This document shows positions 25,145-35,035 of a stretch of 64,000 nucleotides of DNA, one piece after another; the stretch's first letter is position 1, and each line of letters begins with the position of its first letter. Where the stretch lies: NCBI GenBank assembly GCA_946220775.1, contig CAMIFC010000003.1, forward strand, positions 62,001 through 126,000, in the 5' to 3' direction. Both the position numbers and the translations under genes were made by a program. The notes below the pieces were generated by a model that did no database searches, had not been told where the DNA came from, and was given only the letters and a program-made list of their open reading frames with translations. The stretch comes from an uncultured Corynebacterium sp. GTDB lineage: Bacteria; Actinomycetota; Actinomycetes; Mycobacteriales; Mycobacteriaceae.

Positions 25145-25990
25145 TTAGTACTCGGGCGGCACGGTCACGAAATCGATCAACCGCTCCACAGCACCGATTA
25201 GAGAAGAGTCAAGATCCCGGAAGCTCTTGACCTTCGAGTACACATGGCGCCAGCCATCCTTTGGCGTTCCCCACCCGAGTTCTTGGCATACCCCGGTTTT
25301 CCAATCGATGCCACGCGGAATCTTGGGCCATGCATCGATTCCGACCGTCGCCGGTTTTACCGCTTCCCAAATATCGATGTACGGGTGGCCGGTGACCATC
25401 ACATGAGGCCCCAGCCCCTGAGCCAGCCGCATTTCCTTCGTTCCTTCGATGAGGTGGTCAGCGAGCACGCCCACGCGTCTAGTCTCGCTGGGTTGGAATT
25501 CGGCGAGGCGTTCCTGCAGGTTGTCGAGACCTTCAATATATTCCACAGCGATTCCCTCAACCCGTAGGTCGTGGCCCCAGACGCGTTCTACGATCGCAGC
25601 ATCGTGGATGCCCTCCACCCAGATTCGCGATGGCGCGGCGACCTTAGCCTGCACGTTGGCCACCCGCCGGGAGCCGGAGTTCGAGAATGTTTGTTGCTTG
25701 GGAGCTTCTCCAGCAGCCACGTAGCGCGTGAGGTTGATGCGTTCGCCTTCGAGCATGAACGCCCCCTTGCGCAGTGGAAACAATCTGCGGCGTCCAAGCC
25801 GATCCTCGAGCTGAACGCACCAACCGTCGATCGTCTTTTCCCCACCGACGATTTCCCCGACGAAGTCATCCGCAATCACTTCAATGATGAGTCCGGGCTC
25901 GGCCGGAACGTCACGAAAAATTTGCGGTTTATTTCGGGCGTGGCCGCGGAAGATGTCGCCACCGTAGGGGTCACCATTATTGAAGCTCAT
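25145..25990 (-). CDS. DUF3097 family protein
   Basis: The 281-residue protein from the ATG at 25990 (MSFNNGDPYGGDIF) matches my recollection of the actinobacterial DUF3097 family: RIWVEGIHDAAIVERVWGHDLRVEGIAVEYIEGLDNL (key residues EGIHDA and GVLADHL), a Toprim-like alternation of strands and acidic residues, and the closing DFVTVPPEY. Function is not known. The open frame continues upstream but would cross the divergent gene's promoter. The ATG lies 8 bases after a TAAAGT box and is probably leaderless. Confidence 0.82.
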   Translation of the reverse strand: MSFNNGDPYGGDIFRGHARNKPQIFRDVPAEPGLIIEVIADDFVGEIVGGEKTIDGWCVQLEDRLGRRRLFPLRKGAFMLEGERINLTRYVAAGEAPKQQTFSNSGSRRVANVQAKVAAPSRIWVEGIHDAAIVERVWGHDLRVEGIAVEYIEGLDNLQERLAEFQPSETRRVGVLADHLIEGTKEMRLAQGLGPHVMVTGHPYIDIWEAVKPATVGIDAWPKIPRGIDWKTGVCQELGWGTPKDGWRHVYSKVKSFRDLDSSLIGAVERLIDFVTVPPEY

Positions 25991-25998
25991 GCTTGACC

Positions 25999-26008
25999 AC
26001 TTTAGGCT
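25999..26008. promoter_or_regulatory. Back-to-back -10 elements, leaderless divergent pair
   Basis: ACTTTAGGCT holds TAGGCT on the plus strand (26003-26008), 7 bases before the ATG at 26016, and TAAAGT on the minus strand (26004 to 25999), 8 bases before the ATG at 25990. The two boxes share one TA step. Both genes lack a Shine-Dalgarno. Confidence 0.55.
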
Positions 26009-26015
26009 AAACAGA

Positions 26016-26867
26016 ATGGACAACCTCACTGGGGCGAGCCCCCATTCGGCCCTTATCCGCCAACAACTGTGGTCGCCCGTGCAGAATACGTCGCTGTGGC
26101 TGGCCTGGTGGTTGCATGGAATCATCAGCACCGATGACGTCATCACGGCTTTTCATTCCGTCCAAGGTCGTTATCACCGCCTTTTTCAGGACGCCACCCC
26201 GCTTCACGAGGATTCTGTGCATGGCGGAGATGAATCGACGGGATTGAGTGAGCTGTTGAAGAAAGTCCGCCAAGCGACTGAGGACGCGCCCGTTGGACTA
26301 GAAGAACGCCCGTTGGTCAGCTTGGCCCTAGCTGGAATGGGGGATGCTCCCCCGCTTCCAGTTGGAGAGGCTGCCACCGCAGTTGGGCGTGCTGGCGCCG
26401 GGATGGTCTTTGCAGGATCCGACCCTGACGTGCATTCGGTGGTCGTGCCGGAGTTGGTGGACGGGTCGGTCGTCTATTGGCATTGGTACACGGCGGAGGG
26501 TCGGATTCCTCAGTTGCCAGTGCATTCCCCCGGTGATGCTGACATGGGACTGCGGCAGGCAGTAGATCAGGCAGAGCACGTATTGAATCAGAATCCGGGA
26601 AGCCGCTCGGTGACACGACACCACGCACCACGCTTGGCGGTAGGTGAGTTGAGTGATGCTTTCGGGCTGCCGGGATTGCCGGCTGGTGTCCCTACGCGGG
26701 CAGAAAAGTTGATCGCCCGAGCCGATGTTGTGTCCGCGATCGTGGAGGTGGCGCGCTCTACTCCGGGTGGTGAATCCTTGGATCCCTATTTACTGCCGTT
26801 GGGCCGCGCGATCCGCACGGCCCGTATGGTCGCAGTTGATTATGCGCAAAGAGAAATCCTGCGCTAG
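26016..26867 (+). CDS. Uncharacterised actinobacterial protein
   Basis: I recognise no domain in this 283-residue protein. From the ATG at 26016 it begins MDNLTGASPHSALIRQQLWSP, has a WLAWWLHGIIS segment near residue 30 too short for a certain membrane helix, and an Ala/Gly-rich middle (LSLAG-like VSLALAGMGDAPPLP) ending VAVDYAQREILR. It looks cytoplasmic. It is divergent from the DUF3097 gene through a shared promoter, which suggests a linked role. The last 18 bases lie in a perfect 23-bp inverted repeat. Confidence 0.72.
   Translation: MDNLTGASPHSALIRQQLWSPVQNTSLWLAWWLHGIISTDDVITAFHSVQGRYHRLFQDATPLHEDSVHGGDESTGLSELLKKVRQATEDAPVGLEERPLVSLALAGMGDAPPLPVGEAATAVGRAGAGMVFAGSDPDVHSVVVPELVDGSVVYWHWYTAEGRIPQLPVHSPGDADMGLRQAVDQAEHVLNQNPGSRSVTRHHAPRLAVGELSDAFGLPGLPAGVPTRAEKLIARADVVSAIVEVARSTPGGESLDPYLLPLGRAIRTARMVAVDYAQREILR
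26189..26196 (-). repeat. Dispersed motif TGGCGTCC with A-tract
   Basis: Minus strand: GCGGGGTGGCGTCC then TGAAAAAGG, inside the uncharacterised gene at 26016. Confidence 0.65.
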
Positions 26868-26903
26868 TCAAGCTATTTATCTTGACTAGCGCAGGATTTC
26901 TCT
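26850..26903. terminator. Perfect 23-bp inverted repeat over a stop codon
   Basis: Arms 26850-26872 and 26881-26903 are perfect reverse complements with an 8-base AT-rich loop (CTATTTAT). The left arm contains the last codons and the TAG of the upstream gene. It separates that gene from the convergent NlpC/P60 gene, whose stop is at 26932, and so may act as a bidirectional terminator, although no T-run follows. Confidence 0.7.
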
Positions 26904-26931
26904 GGTTATTGGTACTCAAGGAGTTTTAATA

Positions 26932-28752
26932 TCACTCGATGAGTCGCACTGCGTTTGGCGTCATGCCCGCGTAGCGAACCGGGGAAACCTTGACGACATC
27001 ACCGGATTGTGGTGCTTCGAGCATCTGCCCATCGCCGAGGTAAATGGCTACGTGTTGACTTGCACCTGGCCCCCAGAAGAGGAGGTCGCCACGCTGCATC
27101 TCGGAGCTCGGGATCTGGCGACCAGCCTGGTACTGGTAGCCGGTGTAGTGATCGAGCTGGATGCCGACTGCGGCGAAGGCGTACAGCGTCAGTCCGGAGC
27201 AGTCGAACCCGATCTTCGCGTAGTCACCGTAGCTATCAGCCACTCCGCCGTCGCGGATGCCGAGGGTTGGGCCATTGGCGTCGCCACCGCCCCACGCATA
27301 TTGGACGCCAAGCTGGCTCATGCCGCGATCAATGACGCGTTCGATCTTCTGCTCAACAGTGCCGCTGGTATCGACACCGTTGGCTGCTGGAGGAAGGTTA
27401 TCGTTCTCCGGTGGGGTGACTGGCGCCATTTCGCCCGGAACGCTTTCCTGCAGTCCGGTCTCTGGGTCAACCAATACGCCTTGCTGCTCAGCCTCTTGTG
27501 CTGGGTTTTCGCCGACGATCGCATCGTAGCGTGCACCTGCCGTTTCCCGGCCGGCAGTCATCGCCGCATCGAGCGAACCTTCTGGGTTGCCGTTGGCGTG
27601 AGCCTCGAGTCCGGCGGATAGTGCCGCGCCGCCAGCTTCTACCAAGCCGTCGATGGCTTGCTGCCGCTGCTCATCACCAGCAACACTTCCCTCGAACTCT
27701 GCCGGAATCTCTGGAAGTTCGATCGCAGGGGCCGGCACCTCTTCTACAGAACCGACAGGTGCTTCTGGTACAGGCTGCGCCTGCTCTGCATATTCAGCGA
27801 TTTCAGGCGCAGCCTCTGGCTCTGCTGGGGGCTGGTTGTCGGAGGTTGGGGCTGAGTCCTCGGCGTCCTCGGCTGATTCCTCCTGATTCACTTCCCCGGC
27901 GTAGTTCGCGATCGCTGGTGCGGTGGCGGGCTTTTCAGCCTTCGTTACTGCGGACTCAGCAGCTTTTCGCTTATCAAACGACGTTGCATCGGGCTTTTGA
28001 TTAGCCAGAGCATCAATCGCGGCCTTCGCAGCCTTCAGCTTGCGCAGGGTGTTGTCATGTTCCTGAGTAATTCGCTTGACGTCTGCATTCAGGGTTTGTA
28101 GTCGCTGCTGAGAAGATGCAAAGGCGTCATTAGCTCGCTGATGAGCCTCTGCGGCCTTCTGGACCGCCTGATCAGCATCCTCACGGGATGTTCGCAGACG
28201 GGAATCCTCATTCGCAGACTGCGTACGGGCAAGGTCAAGCTGATCCACCGTGGATTGCTGACGCTCAGTGGCCATCCGAATGTAACTGGCACGGTCGAGG
28301 CTATCGGCAGCGGCGTCCTCGCCTGCCGCCAACGTCACTGGGGAGGCGCTGCCTCCCTGTTTGTATGCCGACCGCGCGATGTCATCGAGTTTTTCTTGAG
28401 CCTGGGAGACATCCTTGTCTGCGCTTCCAAGCTGTTCCCGAGCTTTGACAGCTCGGTCTTGCGCCTCTTGGGCCTGGCTTTGCGCACGGGTGAGATCGAC
28501 TCGCGACTTATTCGTGGCTTCGCGTAGGCCACCCATCTCATTGCGAAGGGTGTCAACCTGCTGTTGCTTCTCAGAAGCTTGGTTAACAAGATCCGCGAGG
28601 TAGGCATCGGAGGACTGGGACTCATCTGCAATTGCAGGCACGGTCGTTGACTGCACATAGACGCTGGCGGTCAATGAAACCGCGAGTAGTGCGCGACTTG
28701 ACCGTGCGATTGCTGCCGTATCAATACGGCAAAAGCTCGGGCGGTGTAGCAC
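26932..28752 (-). CDS. Secreted NlpC/P60 peptidoglycan endopeptidase
   Basis: The 606-residue protein has a signal peptide (residues 1-42, ending near PAIADES), a long coiled coil (about 45-245) like that of RipA-type hydrolases, a low-complexity Pro/Glu/Ala linker (about 275-470), and a C-terminal NlpC/P60 domain. The catalytic Cys is in GFDCSGLTLYAF and the His in GASQHVAIYLGDG, with MQRGDLLFWGP between. It should cleave D-iGlu-mDAP type bonds at the division site. Its neighbours (Rv1476-type gene, acn, acnR) match the corynebacterial nlpC locus, where expression depends on c-di-AMP. A long leader with regulatory signals lies upstream. Confidence 0.9.
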   Translation of the reverse strand: MLHRPSFCRIDTAAIARSSRALLAVSLTASVYVQSTTVPAIADESQSSDAYLADLVNQASEKQQQVDTLRNEMGGLREATNKSRVDLTRAQSQAQEAQDRAVKAREQLGSADKDVSQAQEKLDDIARSAYKQGGSASPVTLAAGEDAAADSLDRASYIRMATERQQSTVDQLDLARTQSANEDSRLRTSREDADQAVQKAAEAHQRANDAFASSQQRLQTLNADVKRITQEHDNTLRKLKAAKAAIDALANQKPDATSFDKRKAAESAVTKAEKPATAPAIANYAGEVNQEESAEDAEDSAPTSDNQPPAEPEAAPEIAEYAEQAQPVPEAPVGSVEEVPAPAIELPEIPAEFEGSVAGDEQRQQAIDGLVEAGGAALSAGLEAHANGNPEGSLDAAMTAGRETAGARYDAIVGENPAQEAEQQGVLVDPETGLQESVPGEMAPVTPPENDNLPPAANGVDTSGTVEQKIERVIDRGMSQLGVQYAWGGGDANGPTLGIRDGGVADSYGDYAKIGFDCSGLTLYAFAAVGIQLDHYTGYQYQAGRQIPSSEMQRGDLLFWGPGASQHVAIYLGDGQMLEAPQSGDVVKVSPVRYAGMTPNAVRLIE

Positions 28753-28794
28753 GTTGAAAATCTCCTGCTTGGCGATGTATTTCCGCAGAAAACG

Positions 28795-28920
28795 GCGACG
28801 GTCCGGCTACCCACACTTCCCCATGTGGTTAGTACCAGTCCCGAAGCCGTCAGGCCAGTGGCCTCAGCACCCATTTACTTGAGCGCCTTCCCGCTTCAGT
28901 TGATGACAAGCGAAACCCTA
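28795..28920 (-). ncRNA. Candidate c-di-AMP (ydaO/yuaA) riboswitch
   Basis: The 5' leader of the NlpC/P60 gene contains, on the minus strand, a CGCTT/AAGCG hairpin, AATGGGTGCTGAGGCC, GGCTTCGGGACTGGTACTAACC-like sequence (key block ACTAACC) and GTGGGTAGCCGG. These resemble the GGGTGNAT, CGNNCCCGTCAGCTAACC and GTAGG blocks of ydaO riboswitches. Riboswitches of this class control NlpC/P60 and Rpf genes in actinobacteria. The match is by eye and partial, so I cannot rule out an unrelated structured leader. Confidence 0.55.
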
Positions 28921-29132
28921 GGACACTTTTGTCTAGTGAGGGAACTCTTTTCACATGAGTATCAAAATAAACTCAAGTCACAATGGTCACGTCTTAGACC
29001 TTGACCTGCGAAAAGATAAAGATTTAGCAACAAAGTGATTTATATCACTTTTGCTTGGCGACTCATAGGTTCGGGCACTTTGCCAGATTTTGGCCAAAAT
29101 TCACTGAATTACAAGTTTAGCTAAGTCAGGCC
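28921..29132. other. Intergenic promoter region of the NlpC/P60 gene
   Basis: With the riboswitch segment this forms a 380-base gap without a coding gene. It is AT-rich relative to its surroundings. Apart from the GlxR-like palindrome at 29032-29051 I see no reading frame or further repeat. The promoter is expected between that palindrome and about 28930. Confidence 0.6.
29032..29051. promoter_or_regulatory. GlxR/CRP-type operator
   Basis: AAAGTGAT-TTAT-ATCACTTT is a perfect 8-bp inverted repeat containing GTGANNNNNNTCAC (29035-29048), the core of the CRP/GlxR consensus TGTGANNTANNTCACA. It lies about 280 bases upstream of the NlpC/P60 start, consistent with promoter control ahead of a long leader. 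Confidence 0.6.
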
Positions 29133-29693
29133 TCAGGACTTGACGGAAAATCGAGCCACAATCGCGATTGCGATAACGGCAACCAGTCCCAGTCCAGCGT
29201 TGGCTAGCCCCACCGGAGGATGGTCTGCCTCAAGTGCCCCCAGGAACGTATCGAGCCCCTCGCCACTGAAGGCTTCATTGAGGTGTTTATGGTTCGTTTC
29301 CAGCGTGAAGCGCGAATATTGATCCGACACAGCACTCCCCTGGCGTGGTGTGTGGACGATCATCGTGCTGGCGCCACTGGCGTCCTTCAATGCTTGCGCA
29401 AGGTCTCGGGAGTCCTCCATCGATAGGTCGCGAGTGTTGAGGACCGCCACCTTGACTGCTTCGCTGTGCGGGTGGTTGTCGAGGATTTTCTGGACGCTTG
29501 CAATGTCTGCCCCGTAGGAATCCTTATCTCCCGCAGCACTGTCAATCCAGATGCTATTTGATTGAAGCTCAGTGGAAATGTCATTAACCTGCACACCTTT
29601 CAAGGCAAGAGACTTGACGGTGTCTGGGTGGTGCTGATTGTGCGACGCGGTCTCCCCTGCGGCCACGGCTTTGATAGTTGGATAAAGCGTCAC
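29133..29693 (-). CDS. Rv1476-type membrane-anchored protein
   Basis: The 186-residue protein has no signal peptide. Its N-terminal 150 residues look soluble, with a TPM-like layout (SNSIWIDSAAGD, VAVLNTRDL, STMIVHTP), and a single C-terminal membrane helix LGLVAVIAIAIVARF anchors it. This arrangement and its place beside acn match mycobacterial Rv1476 and its corynebacterial counterparts. Function is unknown. The GTG at 29693 has AAGG 8 bases upstream. It is divergent from acn and convergent with nothing; the NlpC/P60 gene follows after the long regulatory gap. Confidence 0.8.
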   Translation of the reverse strand: MTLYPTIKAVAAGETASHNQHHPDTVKSLALKGVQVNDISTELQSNSIWIDSAAGDKDSYGADIASVQKILDNHPHSEAVKVAVLNTRDLSMEDSRDLAQALKDASGASTMIVHTPRQGSAVSDQYSRFTLETNHKHLNEAFSGEGLDTFLGALEADHPPVGLANAGLGLVAVIAIAIVARFSVKS

Positions 29694-29804
29694 GCCATAC
29701 CTTCAGTTCTTATTCGGTCTATCTGTTTGTGCTATATAACCACGGCCAGAATTTAGGAAGCGATTAGACACGCGGAAGGCAGTTACCTGCGTGTGATTCG
29801 CAAG

Positions 29805-29820
29805 CAGAACGGGCGTACTG
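29805..29820. promoter_or_regulatory. AcnR operator upstream of acn
   Basis: CAGAACGGGCGTACTG matches the consensus CAGNACnnncGTACTG reported for the Corynebacterium glutamicum AcnR repressor at every fixed position. It lies about 160 bases before the acn GTG and beside a possible -10 (TATTCT, 29822-29827), so binding would block transcription. acnR is encoded directly after acn. Confidence 0.85.
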
Positions 29821-29982
29821 TTATTCTGGTGCACGACGTTGCGGGGAGAAACCTGCCACAATGGGTGGCTGAGTCCCCGCGCGGCGTCCATGACGAACTC
29901 CGGGACGTATATCGAAGGGCCGAAATGCTCTTCGACCGCGGAGGCGACATTTCGACTACGAGAAGAGACTCAGGAGCTAATT

Positions 29983-32781
<2,799 letters not shown>

Positions 32782-32805
32782 TCACCTGATTAGGCCCCAT
32801 CTGTA

Positions 32806-32858
32806 GGCGGTGAGGCGGCTTTCGAGCCCCTCACCGCCTTCTTCATTCTTTCTTTTTT
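32806..32858 (+). terminator. Rho-independent terminator of acn
   Basis: GGCGGTGAGG (32806-32815) pairs with CCTCACCGCC (32829-32838) over 10 bp, followed by a T-rich tail TTCTTCATTCTTTCTTTTTT. It separates acn from acnR, so acnR is probably also served by read-through or a separate promoter. Confidence 0.85.
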
Positions 32859-32903
32859 CATGACGCCACCCCGCCCCACGCTTCCCTCTCGAAAGGTGAG
32901 ACC

Positions 32904-33503
32904 GTGCCCCGCATTAGTTCTTCCTCGCTTGCGTCCCGCAAGACCGAGATCCTTGATGACGCGCGTGAATGCTTTATCGCCTATGGCTATGACGGTGCCA
33001 CAGTGACTCGTTTGGAGGAGGCAACCGGCAAATCGCGTGGAGCGATTTTCCACCATTTCCATAACAAGGAAGAACTCTTCCTGGCGGTAGCTCACGCTGA
33101 CTTGGTGGAAATGGCGGAAACCGCCGCTGAGCACGGAATGATTGGCATGATCCGCCATATCCTCTCCTCACCGGACCGTGCTGGCTGGTGGGGAATGCGG
33201 GTGGAGATCCTGCGTCGGGTTCGCAACGATCCGTGTTTCCACACGACGTGGCAAATTGATCAACAAGCTCTCAAGACTGCGGTCACTGAGCGACTCGTCG
33301 CAAGCCAGGCAAGCGGTCGGGTTCGGTCTGATGTTCCCAGCGATACCCTCTACCAAGTCCTCGATTTGCTACTCGAAGGAGTGATGACTCGCCTGTCCAC
33401 CGGGGTTGTGACGGAACAAGATGTGCGTAGTATCTCCCAGGCCTTGGACTATGTGGAAGAATCACTCCGCGTACCGGGGAGCACACAATCAACTGGTCTT
33501 TAA
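32904..33503 (+). CDS. acnR: TetR-family repressor AcnR
   Basis: The 199-residue TetR regulator has an N-terminal HTH (ATVTRLEEATGKSRGAIFHHFHNKEELF, key YDGATVTRL and GAIFHHF around residues 30-60) and an all-helical ligand domain. In C. glutamicum AcnR represses acn and binds citrate-magnesium as effector. The GTG at 32904 has a GAAAGGTGAG site. Its position directly after acn, with a matching operator upstream of acn, makes the assignment strong. Confidence 0.93.
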   Translation: MPRISSSSLASRKTEILDDARECFIAYGYDGATVTRLEEATGKSRGAIFHHFHNKEELFLAVAHADLVEMAETAAEHGMIGMIRHILSSPDRAGWWGMRVEILRRVRNDPCFHTTWQIDQQALKTAVTERLVASQASGRVRSDVPSDTLYQVLDLLLEGVMTRLSTGVVTEQDVRSISQALDYVEESLRVPGSTQSTGL

Positions 33504-33529
33504 TCTAGTCAGAGAAAGGATCTAGGCGA

Positions 33530-34333
33530 TTGCACATTTTTGATCATGCGCGGATGCACCCAAGCTTTTCCGACCCAGGTGGTTTGATCCGAAAAGGATT
33601 TGCTGCCGGATTGTTCGAGAATCCGTGCCCGGAACCACCAGATGCTGCTGAATTTGTTGCTGCGCTGGAGCGCAGCGGGCGTATGCCGGTGTCAGACGCA
33701 CAGCACGGCGTCGGGCCAGCTCAAGGAAGCGTCATTGGACTGGGGGCGCTGGCGGTTATCGCGGGAATCGCCATTTGCTGGATCCAAGTAGCCCAAGGGG
33801 CGGGGATTGTTCCCACGGGTCTGATTGGCCTCGTCGTCGCAGTACTTGGAGCCGTCGTGTTGGTGAGCGGCATGGCGACGGTGCGTCGCAGGCGACAAGC
33901 CTTGGCCGCGCTCTATCGGGCGTGGGACACTGGTTGGATTCGCTTCGCCCCTGCTCGGGTTGGTGCGGTGTGGTTGCACCGACGGCATCACGTTGTGGGG
34001 CAAGAATCCCCGGCCGCTGCCAAAAAACTAGGCAACGAAGACGTGGAATTCTATTTCAAAGCGTTCGTGGAAGTCTTCCCCACCAATGGTGTGGCCCCAT
34101 TCAGCTTCGAAACCGAGGAGTTTCGCGCCATCGCTGACGTGGACGCCAATCCCAGGGGTCTCATCGCTGCGCCCAGCCCGCTGGATGTTGCAGAACCAGA
34201 GTTTTCCAATGGGTGGACCGTGGCTAGGTTTTTGGCCACAGCGCCACAGGCCAGCGCAACAATCACTACGAACCTTTCGGAGAGGCAAATAGAAGCCGCA
34301 CTGTCCTCCCCCGGTGCTCGACGCTTCCACTAG
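33530..34333 (+). CDS. Uncharacterised membrane protein
   Basis: The 267-residue protein has two adjacent membrane helices (IGLGALAVIAGIAICWI and LIGLVVAVLGAVVLV, about residues 68-112) and a soluble C-terminal half starting RAWDTGWIRFAPARVG. I recognise no catalytic motif. The TTG at 33530 is preceded by AAAGGA at 9 bases; an ATG nine codons later is an alternative. It follows acnR by 26 bases and may share its transcript. Its TAG overlaps the stop of the convergent Lrp gene by 4 bases (CTAG). Confidence 0.68.
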   Translation: MHIFDHARMHPSFSDPGGLIRKGFAAGLFENPCPEPPDAAEFVAALERSGRMPVSDAQHGVGPAQGSVIGLGALAVIAGIAICWIQVAQGAGIVPTGLIGLVVAVLGAVVLVSGMATVRRRRQALAALYRAWDTGWIRFAPARVGAVWLHRRHHVVGQESPAAAKKLGNEDVEFYFKAFVEVFPTNGVAPFSFETEEFRAIADVDANPRGLIAAPSPLDVAEPEFSNGWTVARFLATAPQASATITTNLSERQIEAALSSPGARRFH

Positions 34334-34800
34334 CGATCCACTTCCCGCTGCAGTTCCTTGATTAGTGGAAGCACTCGGTGCGGGATGCGACGGCGAAGCA
34401 CGATATCGGTGCGGATGCGCTGGACCCCCGGCAGGTTCAGAATCATGACGGACACTCGTTCCAAGTGGGCATGATCACGGGCGACGACCCGGCAGGAAAT
34501 GTCTTCCGACCCGGCCAGTGAGTCGGCACGAATGACGAAGGGAATGTCGGCAAGTCCGTTGATGACTTCCTCCAACTCAGTCTGAGCAATGGTGCAGTGG
34601 ATATCTGCAGTGAGTGGAAAACCCATTTCCAAAGGGTTGATGTTGGGGCTGTAGCTGGTGATGATTCCACGCTCGGATAGCTTCGTTAGGCGGCTTTGAA
34701 CGGTGGCTCGCGACACTCCCAGGCGGCGTGCGTATTCGCGAACCCCTGCCTTGGGGGCGGTAGATAGTTGTTCAAGGATCGATAGATCCAGAGCGTCCAT
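34330..34800 (-). CDS. Lrp/AsnC-family regulator
   Basis: The 156-residue protein has the Lrp winged HTH at the N-terminus (LDLSILEQLSTAPKAGVREYARRLGVSRATVQ region, residues 3-45) and a RAM ligand-binding domain (about 65-150). Such regulators respond to amino acids. It is divergent from the indolepyruvate ferredoxin oxidoreductase gene, whose substrates derive from aromatic or branched amino acids, so it is probably the regulator of that gene. Repeated TATANCCAAT elements lie in the shared intergenic region. Confidence 0.9.
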   Translation of the reverse strand: MDALDLSILEQLSTAPKAGVREYARRLGVSRATVQSRLTKLSERGIITSYSPNINPLEMGFPLTADIHCTIAQTELEEVINGLADIPFVIRADSLAGSEDISCRVVARDHAHLERVSVMILNLPGVQRIRTDIVLRRRIPHRVLPLIKELQREVDR

Positions 34801-34822
34801 GGCGGTCTCCTAGTTCAATTTA

Positions 34823-34881
34823 TATACCCAATTGGCACATGATTGTGGCTGTTCACCTAGGCCATTGGTATAGCCAATGCC
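34823..34881. promoter_or_regulatory. Candidate Lrp operator elements
   Basis: TATACCCAATTGG (from 34823) and TATAGCCAATGCC (from 34869) are direct repeats 46 bases apart. The second is part of the inverted repeat CATTGG-TATAG-CCAATG (34863-34879). Their position between the Lrp gene and its divergent target suggests autoregulation and control of the oxidoreductase. Confidence 0.4.
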
Positions 34882-35035
34882 CCGTTTCACTGAACAAAAT
34901 GCACACATTGCACACCTTTTGAAAATACCGCACATTCCGTGATGCGGCTCACATATCGTTGGTTTTGCGAACAAAGATTGTGCAGGGCTACCACCCCACG
35001 CCTGCGCAATAGCTACACGGAAAGGTGACCCCGCC

